A DNA stretch of 64,000 nucleotides from CAZJHX01 sp964545715 (lineage in GTDB: Bacteria > Myxococcota_A > UBA9042 > GCA-2863065): assembly GCA_964545715.1 (NCBI GenBank), contig CAZJHX010000052.1, positions 1-64,000 on the forward strand. Reading direction: 5' to 3'. The position numbers and the translations under genes are program-made. Every line of letters begins with the position of its first letter. Positions within the stretch are counted from its first letter, which is position 1. The notes beneath the pieces were generated by a model. The model saw only the letters and a list, made by a program, of their open reading frames with translations, did not search any database and was not told where the DNA came from. Of this stretch, positions 35,443 to 43,222 are shown piece by piece.

Positions 35443-37055
35443 CGTACCAGCCGCGGATGCGGCGCAGTGTGAAGGAATGCATCGCCTACCAGCATGGGGC
35501 CGTTCTCGGCTGCTGCGTAGCTAATCTGCGGGATCGGGTTGCCGCCGCTCTCCATATCGACCTCCGCTGTCGCCAGAGGGATCTCCATGATCCCCAGCGT
35601 CGCCAGCGAGAGCAGCTCGGTTGCCACGGACTTGCCGTCCGAGTTGTCGTCCCGCCAGACCACAAGCTTATCAAATGCAGGGTCGGCCGCGTTGATAACG
35701 CCGTCAACATTTGCGTCGAGTTGCGCCAACTGCGCGAACCCGTCCGAGAAGCGCTCCTCGAAGTTGCCGAACAGCTCGGTGCCGTCGTCGATGGCGCCGT
35801 TGCCGTTTCTGTCGATGGCCAGGAAGCCGTCGTCCGGCGCGGTCCACGCCACGGCCTGGTTGCGCGTGCCCCACAGGTTGAAGTTCACACCCTGGTGGAT
35901 GGGCAGCAGCTCCAGGCCGTCACCGTCCAGGTCGATGACCAGCGGGTCGGAGACGTTGCACGGGATGATGGTGAAGACGCTGACTGCGGCCTTGTTGAAC
36001 TCGTCGGTGACGCCGATCTCGACGGCGCCCACGAAGTCGATCTCAGCCTGCGCGTAGTGGTTCTGCGACTCTTTGTCGGGCGGGTCGTAACCCTCACACA
36101 GCTGATTCTCGGACACATGGGTCTCGACCCCGTCCAGAGCGTCCTTGTGCGCCGGCTCCAGCATCGCCACGTTTGTGTTGCAGACCTCGATCTTCTGGGA
36201 CATCACCGGGTAGTCCGCGACGTAGCCGTGCTTGCTGAGCCAGACGTTGAACTTCTGGGCGAACAGCGCGCGCCCGACGACCAGACCCTTGGCGACCGAG
36301 CTCTCGATCGGGGTCGGCACCGCGTTGCAGTGACCCAGCAGGTTCAGGTCGGTGCGGATAGTGACGCGCTGCTCCTCGATGCCGCTGATCGCGCCCTGCT
36401 CACGCCAGAAGACAGCCTCCTCGCCGTACTCCAGTGTGTCTTGCAGGTCGGGCGCGTCGTCCAGCAGGTTGGAGAGCTTGGCGTACGACTCGACTTTGGC
36501 GATGTCCACCAGGTACTCGCACGTCATCGGGCTGGGCTCGAACCCGTTGTCGTAGTACTTGGCGAAGGGGCAGGACTCGACCTCCTTGTCCAGGACGTTC
36601 TCCTCGCTGGCCGTGTCTGCGTCGTACCCCATGATGCCGTGGCCCTGCAGGACTACGGAGATCGTGTCGCCATAGTGCTCACGGCCGCGATCGAGACCGT
36701 CGAAGATGGCGCCGCGAAGCACCTGGATCTTCTGCAGCGCGATCGGGTCCAGATCAGCGGGCAATACCACGCCGTCGTCCGGCGGCTCCACGTCGACAGG
36801 ATCCTCGGGAGAGGGGTCCACGCCCTCGGCGGGCGGCTGGGTGTTGTCGTCCGGCTCGGTGCCGTCCTCGGGGAAGCCCGGGTGCTTCGGTTTGTCCAGG
36901 TCGGACACCTCGTCGGTCACACCGGACGGATCATCGATCGGATCCAGCGCCGGGTCGTTGTCAGGCCCGTCGGAGCCGCGCGACCCCATCGGGGCGCACC
37001 CGATCATCAGCGCAACCAGTCCAAAAGAAACAACAAATCGTAGCAGCCCGTTCAT
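35439..37055 (-). CDS. Lipoprotein with C-terminal EF-hand/RTX-associated calcium region
   Basis: The 538-residue lipoprotein has the lipobox M-I-G-C (Cys20), a long Asp/Pro/Glu-rich linker to about residue 100, and a mixed domain with ten or so Cys. Its C-terminal part resembles the calcium-binding region common in hemolysin-type and surface proteins: P-L-V-I-D-L-D-G-D-G-L-E-L, D-R-N-G-N-G-A-I-D-D-G-T-E-L-F-G and D-A-N-V-D-G-V-I-N-A-A-D. The start has GAGG repeats and TATACA about 14 bases upstream, a normal leader rather than leaderless. It is first in a two-gene unit with the PQQ-propeller lipoprotein. The function is unknown, probably a calcium-dependent surface role. Confidence 0.8.
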   Translation of the reverse strand: MNGLLRFVVSFGLVALMIGCAPMGSRGSDGPDNDPALDPIDDPSGVTDEVSDLDKPKHPGFPEDGTEPDDNTQPPAEGVDPSPEDPVDVEPPDDGVVLPADLDPIALQKIQVLRGAIFDGLDRGREHYGDTISVVLQGHGIMGYDADTASEENVLDKEVESCPFAKYYDNGFEPSPMTCEYLVDIAKVESYAKLSNLLDDAPDLQDTLEYGEEAVFWREQGAISGIEEQRVTIRTDLNLLGHCNAVPTPIESSVAKGLVVGRALFAQKFNVWLSKHGYVADYPVMSQKIEVCNTNVAMLEPAHKDALDGVETHVSENQLCEGYDPPDKESQNHYAQAEIDFVGAVEIGVTDEFNKAAVSVFTIIPCNVSDPLVIDLDGDGLELLPIHQGVNFNLWGTRNQAVAWTAPDDGFLAIDRNGNGAIDDGTELFGNFEERFSDGFAQLAQLDANVDGVINAADPAFDKLVVWRDDNSDGKSVATELLSLATLGIMEIPLATAEVDMESGGNPIPQISYAAAENGPMLVGDAFLHTAPHPRLVR

Positions 37056-37139
37056 GCCTCATCCCTCACTGTATACGTGTGCGACGGTATCACGGAACAT
37101 GGCGCAAATCCACGGTTTAGCCCGTGCGTGTGACAGTCG

Positions 37140-37157
37140 TCAGAACAGCTGTTCTGA
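37140..37157. promoter_or_regulatory. Perfect 18-base palindrome
   Basis: TCAGAACAGCTGTTCTGA is a perfect inverted repeat in the 108-base gap between a stop at 37164 and the start at 37055, both minus-strand genes. Its core GAAC-N4-GTTC resembles Gram-positive-type LexA boxes. It could instead be a hairpin ending the upstream message, but no T-run follows on the minus strand. The neighbouring sequence is AT-rich. A second hairpin (CACGG 37111-37115 with CCGTG 37122-37126) lies beside it. Confidence 0.4.
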
Positions 37158-37163
37158 AATATT

Positions 37164-37616
37164 CTATTTTGACTTGATCACATCGAATCTGGCGGGCGCG
37201 CTGGAGACCACGCCCTTGAATACGTCCGGCGGGACGTCCATGTCCGGCTCGTCGGCCTGATAGTGCGCGGTCAGGCGGTAGGATCCCGCCGCCTTGGGCC
37301 GATACCACTCAAAAACGTTGAACTGCGTGCTGATGCTGGCGCCGGGAGGCAGCCACACATAGTCAGATGGCGCCGACGGGTCCCGATCGTAGTCCACAAC
37401 CATGTGCTCAACCCGTCGGCCCTGAGCGTCGGTCAGGGCCAAAAACAGCTCACGGGAGTCGTTATCGCGATACCCGACCGCCAGGCGCTTGTTGATCCGG
37501 ACCCGCGTCTTGGAGCGGTTGGTCAGGGTCACCTTGAGCAGGCACGGCCGCCCTGGTTTGTGCGGCCCCGGCGGAATCTCAGTGGTTAAGCTGAGCACCA
37601 TCAATGTCGAGAGCAT
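37164..37616 (-). CDS. Ig-like beta-sandwich protein partner of the HExxH protease
   Basis: The 150-residue protein has a beta-sandwich pattern: L-L-K-V-T-L-T-N-R-S, then L-F-L-A-L-T-D-A-Q-G, then P-P-G-A-S-I-S-T-Q-F-N-V, and Y-R-L-T-A-H-Y. This is as seen in small Ig-like inhibitor or chaperone-like domains. There is no signal peptide. ATG 37616 starts one base after the stop of the protease gene, indicating coupling. An inhibitor, chaperone or accessory role for the upstream metalloprotease is plausible from this coupling but not proven; no active-site motif is seen. Confidence 0.65.
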   Translation of the reverse strand: MLSTLMVLSLTTEIPPGPHKPGRPCLLKVTLTNRSKTRVRINKRLAVGYRDNDSRELFLALTDAQGRRVEHMVVDYDRDPSAPSDYVWLPPGASISTQFNVFEWYRPKAAGSYRLTAHYQADEPDMDVPPDVFKGVVSSAPARFDVIKSK

Positions 37617-37617
37617 G

Positions 37618-39084
37618 CTAAGTCGGCCTCGTCTGGGCGGTGAACTTGTCGACGATGGTCTGGTACTTGGTCTTGTCCGACGCGCTTGCGCTGCCGTGAC
37701 GCGATTTCACCTTGGCGCACACCTTGGTGAACCTGGTCCAATAGCGCTTCTTGTCGGCCACCGGCATGGCGATCCACTTCTTGATGCAGCGCTTGGCGTC
37801 GTAGAAGAAGCCGCGGATGCCCTCCGCCGGCATGCCCACGCTGAGGATCTCTATCGCCTCGCCCAGGAACTCGCGGGTCGCCGAGCTGGCGATGCCTTCA
37901 CGCCGCTGGCGCACATGCTCAAGCTCGTGGGCGATGGTGTGGGCGAACCCGGCCAGGTCCTTCTTGAACGTCTTGGTGCCCACCCGGATGGTCGACGGTC
38001 CCGGGTTGTGGCCGCCCGTCGACGCGTTGGAGGTCACGCTGACGTCGTAGCTGATGTCGACCAGGGCGCCGTAGTCGCTCATGTTGAAGTAATCCATGAC
38101 CATGCGGATGGCCGTGTTGTGGCTGTCGGCGGCGGCCAGGCTCTTGATGATCTTGCCCAGCGTCGCGTGGTCCAGCGTGCCCTTGGCCGTGAGTCCCTTG
38201 CCCTTCTGATACTGCGCCAGGTGCTGCACGGTCGCTGCGTCGACCGTGCCCGTGATCGGCGCACCGACGATGCCCTGCAGGCCGCGAATCGAGCGCTTGT
38301 CGCCCAGCTTGCCGGCCACCTGCGCGCACGCGGTCTTGGCGTCGGCGTCGGACAATCGCTTGGGCGTGGCCTTTTTGGCGGCGGCTGCGGGGGCCGGCTT
38401 GGCGAGCTCGAGGCGGATGGTGTCCTTGAGCTTGGACACGGACGTAAAGGCCAGGGCGCCGATGCTGACGACGCGCATCCCGCCCGTCTCGAACGTCGTA
38501 GCACCGGCGAACAGCTGCACCGGGGTGTAGTGCACGGTCAGCGTGTCGGCATTGCTGAGGTTGTAGAAGTCCGAGACCAGATGGATGCACAGGTCGTGGT
38601 CGTCGTCCGCCGCCCGCACGGTCACCAGCGGGGTGAGCGTGGCCGCCACGATCTTGCCGTCGGCGGTCTGTCCCTTCTTCTTCTGCCAGGCGGCCAGCTT
38701 CTTGGCTGTCCCCGCGTCAAAGGTCCCGTCCACCTTGTCGCCGACCGTGATCTGAATGATGCGGATCGACTTGCTGTCCAGCGTACTCGCGGACGCGATG
38801 GCCGCCTTGATCTGGTCCGCCGTCAACGCGGCGGTGCCGCCCGTCGTCTTGGTGGCGGTCTTGGCTGCGTCGCCGCCTGACTTCTCACGGTCGTGGTCGC
38901 AGTCGTCGTCGTGTGTGCGGGCGGAGAGCTTGGCGGCCCCTTCCTCGTAGCTTGCCCCCTTCAGCTCAGATCGCAGCTGACCCCGACTCGAGACCGCGGC
39001 CACCACCGGATCGGCGGTCGTCGGCGCAGCGGTCGTCGTGGTTTGAACCTCGGCTTTCAGGGGGACCTCCGTGGATGGTCCCAT
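37618..39084 (-). CDS. HExxH zinc metalloprotease-like protein with two peptidoglycan-binding domains
   Basis: The 488-residue protein has no signal peptide; its N terminus is Thr/Ala-rich with a short S-Y-E-E-G-A-A motif. Two peptidoglycan-binding-type domains (G-T-F-D-A-G-T near 120 and G-T-V-D-A-A-T near 285) are followed by a protease-like segment with H-E-L-E-H (His386, Glu387, His390) and E-A-I-E-I-L. The C terminus is Lys/Arg-rich. Cell-wall binding plus a zinc site without a Sec signal suggests an alternative export route, for example a contractile injection system cargo; I see no such apparatus in the window. The start is at 39084. The coupled downstream gene may encode its partner. 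Confidence 0.72.
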   Translation of the reverse strand: MGPSTEVPLKAEVQTTTTAAPTTADPVVAAVSSRGQLRSELKGASYEEGAAKLSARTHDDDCDHDREKSGGDAAKTATKTTGGTAALTADQIKAAIASASTLDSKSIRIIQITVGDKVDGTFDAGTAKKLAAWQKKKGQTADGKIVAATLTPLVTVRAADDDHDLCIHLVSDFYNLSNADTLTVHYTPVQLFAGATTFETGGMRVVSIGALAFTSVSKLKDTIRLELAKPAPAAAAKKATPKRLSDADAKTACAQVAGKLGDKRSIRGLQGIVGAPITGTVDAATVQHLAQYQKGKGLTAKGTLDHATLGKIIKSLAAADSHNTAIRMVMDYFNMSDYGALVDISYDVSVTSNASTGGHNPGPSTIRVGTKTFKKDLAGFAHTIAHELEHVRQRREGIASSATREFLGEAIEILSVGMPAEGIRGFFYDAKRCIKKWIAMPVADKKRYWTRFTKVCAKVKSRHGSASASDKTKYQTIVDKFTAQTRPT

Positions 39085-39106
39085 AATAAGCGATGACGGG
39101 CCCGAT

Positions 39107-39439
39107 TCAATCCGTGTTCGTCTGACTCAGCGCATCGACCGCGGCGTCGATCGCGTGCGCCAGGGCGATATCGTGGGCCGTCAGGCCGCCGCACTCATAG
39201 GTCCACAGCGTGATCTCCACGCGGCTGTACAGGTTGAGCAGCTCGGGGTGGTGGTCCAGCTTGCGCGCCACGTCTGCGACGGTGTTCATCAGCGCCCAGG
39301 CGTCGTCGAAGTTGCGCAGCTGAAACCGGCGCCGGATGGCGTTGCGGCCCTTGACGCCGCGCCAGTGTTTCAGGCCGTCTACCGCGGCCTGGCGCGCCTC
39401 GGGGGTCAGCTTCTCTGAGCGGGTGTCGGTGTCGGTCAC
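39107..39439 (-). CDS. Pterin-4-alpha-carbinolamine dehydratase (PhhB/DCoH-like)
   Basis: This 110-residue enzyme recycles 4a-hydroxy-tetrahydrobiopterin formed by aromatic amino acid hydroxylases. The family core is seen: F-D-D-A-W-A-L-M, A-R-K-L-D-H-H-P-E, N-L-Y-S-R-V-E-I-T-L, then the terminal G-G-L-T-A-H-D-I-A-L-A. The usual T-H-x-x-G-L-T appears here as T-Y-E-C-G-G-L-T, with Tyr replacing the second His, and the usual Trp after H-P-E is Leu. The GTG start has TATAAG (complement of 39446-39451) 6 bases upstream and no Shine-Dalgarno. No phenylalanine hydroxylase gene is nearby. Confidence 0.88.
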   Translation of the reverse strand: MTDTDTRSEKLTPEARQAAVDGLKHWRGVKGRNAIRRRFQLRNFDDAWALMNTVADVARKLDHHPELLNLYSRVEITLWTYECGGLTAHDIALAHAIDAAVDALSQTNTD

Positions 39440-39454
39440 AGCCGACTTATAGCA

Positions 39455-40504
39455 TTACTGCAGGGACTCCCACTCGGTGAAGCCGTCGATCAGATCCGGC
39501 ATGGTCTTCCACTGGACGTCGCCCGCCGCCACGCGGTCTTGAATTCGAGACAGAAGCTGTGCCAGGAGCTCGGCGTCGATGGCCTGCCCGAAGCTCCACA
39601 CAAACACCAGATGGTTCATCTGGCCCGGCTGGCGCAGCGCGATGGCCTGGTCCAGCTCGATGATCGCCTGGTCGACGTCCAGCTGGTTCCACTCGCACTT
39701 GGTCGGGGAGTCGGCCGTATCGGCGTGCTCGGCCAGGCAGGGCAGGCTGCCGGCGGAGTGGAACAGCGCCAGGCCGCCGTCTGGGTCGGGGTTGATCCAC
39801 GAGGCGCCGTCGGCCGCGCGCCAGGGCACCAGCCGGTCCGCGGGATCGCTGGGGTAGGGGTCGTGGCACTGCGACGGGTTCGTGCAGGAGAGGATGTCGT
39901 CCGGCTGCAACGACTCGGGCAGACTCTTCAGGCAGTACTCTACGGTGCCGGTCGTGGCCTCAAAGCCGGCGTCGATGGCGGCGGTGACCCAGTCCAGGTC
40001 CGAGCAGATCCCCGACACGTGGCGCGTGTTTACGCCCAGCAGCTCCATCCCGTCCTTCATGGCCGCCATCTCGTTTGTGAACTGCTCGAGCGAGTGGCCG
40101 GGCTTGTTGGGGTTGCCGCCCAGGTCCGCGTGGACGCCGACACCGTCGCCGCGAACGGCCTGCAGCTCATACAAGATGTTGTCGTCGTATTTTACGGACG
40201 CGTCGATCAGGTTGGCGGTCTCCCACGTAAAAACAGCGCCGTGCTCATGGGTCAGGTCCGAATAAGCGCGGATCTTGGCGACATAGCCGTCAAACATCTC
40301 TTTGTTCTTCAGCGGCCATCCCTCCAGGTGGACCGCCAGCGCTAACTGCAGTGGCGCCAGCTGCGGTGGCGCCGGGTCTGGCTCCTCCGACTCGGCGACA
40401 GGCGGATTGTCCGCGGGCGGTTGGTTCGTGGGCGCGGAGACGTCTATTGGGGCGCACGCCGCGCAGAGGATCGCGAAGAGGGTGGCAAGCAAGGGTCTGG
40501 TCAC
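39455..40504 (-). CDS. Lipoprotein with polysaccharide-deacetylase-like domain (tentative)
   Basis: The 349-residue protein starts at GTG 40504, chosen because AAAGGAG sits eight bases upstream; the frame is open further 5' but without signal. The lipobox is A-A-C (Cys about 16), followed by a Pro/Ala-rich linker. The domain has the alternating pattern of a TIM-barrel-like NodB fold: L-A-L-A-V-H-L-E-G-W-P, G-A-V-F-T-W-E-T-A-N, G-V-G-V-H-A-D-L-G-G and S-G-I-C-S-D-L-D-W. His and Asp in H-A-D-L and S-D-L-D could be metal ligands. This fold assignment is a weak inference. Confidence 0.65.
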   Translation of the reverse strand: MTRPLLATLFAILCAACAPIDVSAPTNQPPADNPPVAESEEPDPAPPQLAPLQLALAVHLEGWPLKNKEMFDGYVAKIRAYSDLTHEHGAVFTWETANLIDASVKYDDNILYELQAVRGDGVGVHADLGGNPNKPGHSLEQFTNEMAAMKDGMELLGVNTRHVSGICSDLDWVTAAIDAGFEATTGTVEYCLKSLPESLQPDDILSCTNPSQCHDPYPSDPADRLVPWRAADGASWINPDPDGGLALFHSAGSLPCLAEHADTADSPTKCEWNQLDVDQAIIELDQAIALRQPGQMNHLVFVWSFGQAIDAELLAQLLSRIQDRVAAGDVQWKTMPDLIDGFTEWESLQ

Positions 40505-40648
40505 GGGTGGGCTCCTTTGTTGTTTCGATTCGCGCCCTGCCATTGAGCAACCGCTGTGCCAGGCGCGCGATCGTGGCGCAGTGCGTCGAACTGGCGGCTG
40601 GAAGGGTGTCAAGCCACCCGGACGGTGACAAGCGCGCCTGACAGGTTT

Positions 40649-40738
40649 GATTATGCGGTGATGCTGGGTAATTGCGTCCAGATAATGCGGATTGTAGCTT
40701 CTCCGGCGGATTGGTACCCAGTTATCAGCACCAGGAGG
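40649..40738 (+). promoter_or_regulatory. Intergenic region with decamer direct repeats and Shine-Dalgarno
   Basis: The 242-base gap between divergent starts (40504 and 40747) contains GATTATGCGG (40649-40658) and GATAATGCGG (40681-40690), matching at 9 of 10 positions and 32 bases apart. It also holds CTGGGTA (40664-40670) with its inverted copy TACCCAG (40715-40721). AGGAGG at 40733-40738 is the ribosome-binding site for ATG 40747. A regulator binding the decamers is possible. Nothing else is apparent in this gap. Confidence 0.3.
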
Positions 40739-40746
40739 TTGTGGCG

Positions 40747-41349
40747 ATGTTACGAGCGGCGATGTTGGCAGCGGCGATGATGATGACGATGGGATGCGGG
40801 AGTGACGGCGGGACGACGAGGAAGTCGGACGCGACGACGACCGGCACCGAGGTCGATACCGGGTCCGAGGACACCGACACCACCGGCGACGAGGATACGG
40901 GGGCCGAGACGACCGGCGACGACACGGACACGACCGGCGACGACACCGACACGACGGGCGACGACACGGACACGACCGGCACCGACGACACCGGCACGAC
41001 GGGCGACGCGGTCAGCTTTGACACGCTGTACGAGACCGTCTTCAAACCCAGCGGCTGCACATCGGGGTATTGCCACGGCGGCGGCTCGGGCGGCATGCAG
41101 CTGCAGAGCGCGGAGCAGAGCTACGCCGAGATGGTGGGGGTGGAGGCGACCACCGCCGAATGCGAGGTGACCCAGCGCGTCGTGCCGGGCGAGCCGGAGC
41201 AGAGCATGCTGTGGCTGCGCGTCCAGCCGTTGGCCGAGGGCGGCACCGCCGACTGCGGCAACAAGATGCCCCAGGGCTCCGAGGGGCTGAGCTCTGAGGA
41301 CGCCAAGCTGGTCTACGACTGGATCAAGGCCGGGGCCAAGCAGCAGTGA
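40747..41349 (+). CDS. Lipoprotein with cytochrome-c-like C-x4-C-H motif
   Basis: The 200-residue lipoprotein has its lipobox M-T-M-G-C at about residue 17. A Thr/Asp/Gly linker contains three tandem 7-residue units. A small C-terminal domain then follows, with P-S-G-C-T-S-G-Y-C-H-G-G near residue 100 and further Cys at E-C-E and D-C-G-N-K-M-P, as in cytochrome-c-like lipoproteins with a C-x4-C-H site. The P-G-x-P-E-x-S-M-L-W-L-R-V and K-M-P-Q-G motifs match this family. ATG 40747 is set by AGGAGG eight bases upstream. Its stop overlaps the GTG of the next gene, also heme-motif-bearing. Confidence 0.75.
   Translation: MLRAAMLAAAMMMTMGCGSDGGTTRKSDATTTGTEVDTGSEDTDTTGDEDTGAETTGDDTDTTGDDTDTTGDDTDTTGTDDTGTTGDAVSFDTLYETVFKPSGCTSGYCHGGGSGGMQLQSAEQSYAEMVGVEATTAECEVTQRVVPGEPEQSMLWLRVQPLAEGGTADCGNKMPQGSEGLSSEDAKLVYDWIKAGAKQQ
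40909..40980 (+). repeat. 21-base tandem repeat encoding the Asp-Thr linker
   Basis: Three near-identical 21-base units (40909-40929, 40930-40950, 40951-40971) plus a 9-base partial unit encode T-T-G-D-D-T-D repeats. Only two or three substitutions separate the units, so copy number may vary between strains and lengthen the linker of the lipoprotein. Confidence 0.7.
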
Positions 41350-41846
41350 TCACCCTGGCGCTGGTTTGCGGCTTGATCGCGGGTGCGGCGTTTGACCGTG
41401 ATCCGTGCCAGGGGCCCGTGCCGGCGGAGAGCGTCGGCCTGCAGCAGTGGCTGTCGGACGGCTGTTATGCGCACTGGGCGGCGTGGCCACAGGTCCGGGA
41501 GTCCAATATGGGCAGCGGCGGCGCCCGCGTCTTTCTGAACGCCACACTCAGCAGCTCGCTGCTGGCTGAGTCAGAGAGGCATCCGGTCGGGGCGGCGGCC
41601 GTCCGCGAGCTGTACGGCCCGGACCTCATCACGCAGCGCGGCTGGTCGGTCACCGTGAAGACCGCGGCGGGCGGCGTGGACGGGCAGGACTGGTTCTTCT
41701 TCGAGGTCTTCGACGGCCGGCTGCCCGCCGAGCCCAACACGGCTCGGCACGGGGCGCGCGGCTGCACCTTCTGTCACTCTCAAGGTGCGGATTTTGTTAG
41801 GTCTTCCGGTGGGGTCAATACTCCCGGCATGATGCTTGCTCCCTAG
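41346..41846 (+). CDS. Exported protein with C-x2-C-H heme-c motif
   Basis: The 166-residue protein has a short N-terminal signal (M-I-T-L-A-L-V-C-G-L-I-A-G-A-A). Near its C terminus is G-C-T-F-C-H-S-Q-G-A-D-F-V, a canonical C-x2-C-H heme-c attachment site. The body is rich in Trp and Phe and resembles the cytochrome-P460-like group of exported heme proteins (W-F-F-F-E-V-F-D-G and N-T-A-R-H-G-A-R-G). The GTG start overlaps the upstream lipoprotein stop (GTGA). The pair could bind or transfer electrons at the envelope. The family assignment to P460 is tentative; the heme motif is seen. Confidence 0.75.
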   Translation: MITLALVCGLIAGAAFDRDPCQGPVPAESVGLQQWLSDGCYAHWAAWPQVRESNMGSGGARVFLNATLSSSLLAESERHPVGAAAVRELYGPDLITQRGWSVTVKTAAGGVDGQDWFFFEVFDGRLPAEPNTARHGARGCTFCHSQGADFVRSSGGVNTPGMMLAP

Positions 41847-41857
41847 GGTTTCGAGCA

Positions 41858-41873
41858 GGGGTCGGCAAACCCC
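41858..41873. other. GC hairpin between two genes
   Basis: GGGGT (41858-41862) pairs with ACCCC (41869-41873) across a six-base loop in the 59-base gap between a stop at 41846 and ATG 41906. No T-run follows. It may act as a pause or RNA-stability hairpin; evidence is the pairing alone. Confidence 0.3.
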
Positions 41874-41905
41874 GGCATCCCACGAGAGACCAAACGAGAG
41901 GCACC

Positions 41906-43189
41906 ATGACGATTCGGACGCTCAGCATTCTCTTCGCTTCGCTGTACCTGGCAGCTTGTGGCCAGACGGAGATCATCGACACCACCGCCGGCAAGGGCGA
42001 GGAGTCGCCGCTGCCCGAGAACGCCAAGGACGACAGCTTCCGCAAGCCGACCGAGCACGGTGCGCTCACCTTCGGCATTCAGGCGCAGGGCACGATCACC
42101 GAGGACGAGGGCTACCACGTCTGGGACTTCACGCTGACGGGCCACGCCGACATCACACTGCAGACCGACCTGATCACCGACAACCTGGACACGGTGCTGT
42201 ACGTCTACAGCCGGGAGCCGGGCGCCGAGAAGTGGGGCCACTACAAGAAGCGCAACGACGACTTTGAGAAGAACGTGTGGTCGCGCGTCGAGTTCACCGG
42301 CGAGGCGGCCGAGTACCGCGTGCTGGTGAAGGCGTTCAAGCGCGGCCTGCGCGGGACCTTCGGCCTCACCTCCACGTGCGACGGCGCCGGGTGCCCCCAG
42401 ACGGGCGCGGCGGACGAGCACAGCATGCCGGCGGGCGGCGACCTCAACGCGGACTGCATGGGCCGGCTTCAGACGGTGCTGGACAGCGACGTGATGGGCG
42501 GCGACGGCTTCAGCATAACCTACGAGACCGAGCGCCTGGCGCTGACGGGCACGGCGCTGAAGGCGGTCGACTTCTACAAAGAGTACTGGCAGGACATCGG
42601 CTTCTGGGAGGACATGACCTTCGGCGACGACGTGCACGGCCTCAACGTCGACAGCATTCTGATGGAGGACGGGTCCCTGGTGTCGGTCGACAACGGCGGC
42701 GACGAGGACACCCTGACGTTTGTGTTCGACGGGGGCGGCGAGCTGCTGGCGTACTACCACAGCGAGCAGTCCCCCACGATCGCGTTCTTCTGCAAGGACA
42801 ACGGCAGCGACTCGGTCGAGGAGCCCGAAGAGTTCTGCTTTGGCGCGTGGCTGAACTTCGGTCCCAAGCACATGGACAACGCCGGCGACCTGGAGTCGGG
42901 CACGGCCACGGTCAAAGAGGTCTCGGACAGCGACGAGCTGGACCCGCTGGTCGGCAACGCCATCATGCACTACGCCAACGACGCGCTGGTCGACGAGGAG
43001 ACGGAGATCAGCTTCAGCGGCATGCGGTGGGAGTCCTCGGACTTTGGCTTCGGCGCCCGGATCACGCTCGAGGCGGACGGTCACAAGACGCTGACGTATG
43101 AGACCGGCGGCTCCGATTTCGGTGACGGCTGGGTGCTCTTCGTGACCGACGATCACGGAACCACTCGCTTCATCTGCGACGAATTCTAG
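41906..43189 (+). CDS. Lipoprotein with pre-peptidase C-terminal-like beta domain
   Basis: This is a 427-residue lipoprotein (lipobox L-A-A-C, Cys about 18). A short segment with K-D-D-S-F-R-K-P leads to a beta-sandwich at about 50-150 that resembles bacterial PPC domains (T-L-Q-T-D-L-I-T-D-N-L-D-T-V-L-Y-V-Y). A larger beta-rich region with four Cys follows (150-427). The AGAGG site 5-6 bases before ATG supports the start. No catalytic motif is seen. It probably binds ligands at the cell surface. The gene lies in a run of envelope genes from 40747 to 54674. Confidence 0.75.
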   Translation: MTIRTLSILFASLYLAACGQTEIIDTTAGKGEESPLPENAKDDSFRKPTEHGALTFGIQAQGTITEDEGYHVWDFTLTGHADITLQTDLITDNLDTVLYVYSREPGAEKWGHYKKRNDDFEKNVWSRVEFTGEAAEYRVLVKAFKRGLRGTFGLTSTCDGAGCPQTGAADEHSMPAGGDLNADCMGRLQTVLDSDVMGGDGFSITYETERLALTGTALKAVDFYKEYWQDIGFWEDMTFGDDVHGLNVDSILMEDGSLVSVDNGGDEDTLTFVFDGGGELLAYYHSEQSPTIAFFCKDNGSDSVEEPEEFCFGAWLNFGPKHMDNAGDLESGTATVKEVSDSDELDPLVGNAIMHYANDALVDEETEISFSGMRWESSDFGFGARITLEADGHKTLTYETGGSDFGDGWVLFVTDDHGTTRFICDEF

Positions 43190-43205
43190 AATAAACCGCC
43201 TCCCG

Positions 43206-43222
43206 GGCCGTCCATAACGGCC
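43206..43222. promoter_or_regulatory. Perfect inverted repeat abutting a start codon
   Basis: GGCCGT-CCATA-ACGGCC (6-base arms, 5-base loop) ends exactly at the base before ATG 43223 and contains CATAAC, a possible -10 only 5 bases from the start. It could be an operator overlapping the promoter, or an RNA hairpin affecting translation. It lies 16 bases after the preceding stop. Confidence 0.4.
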
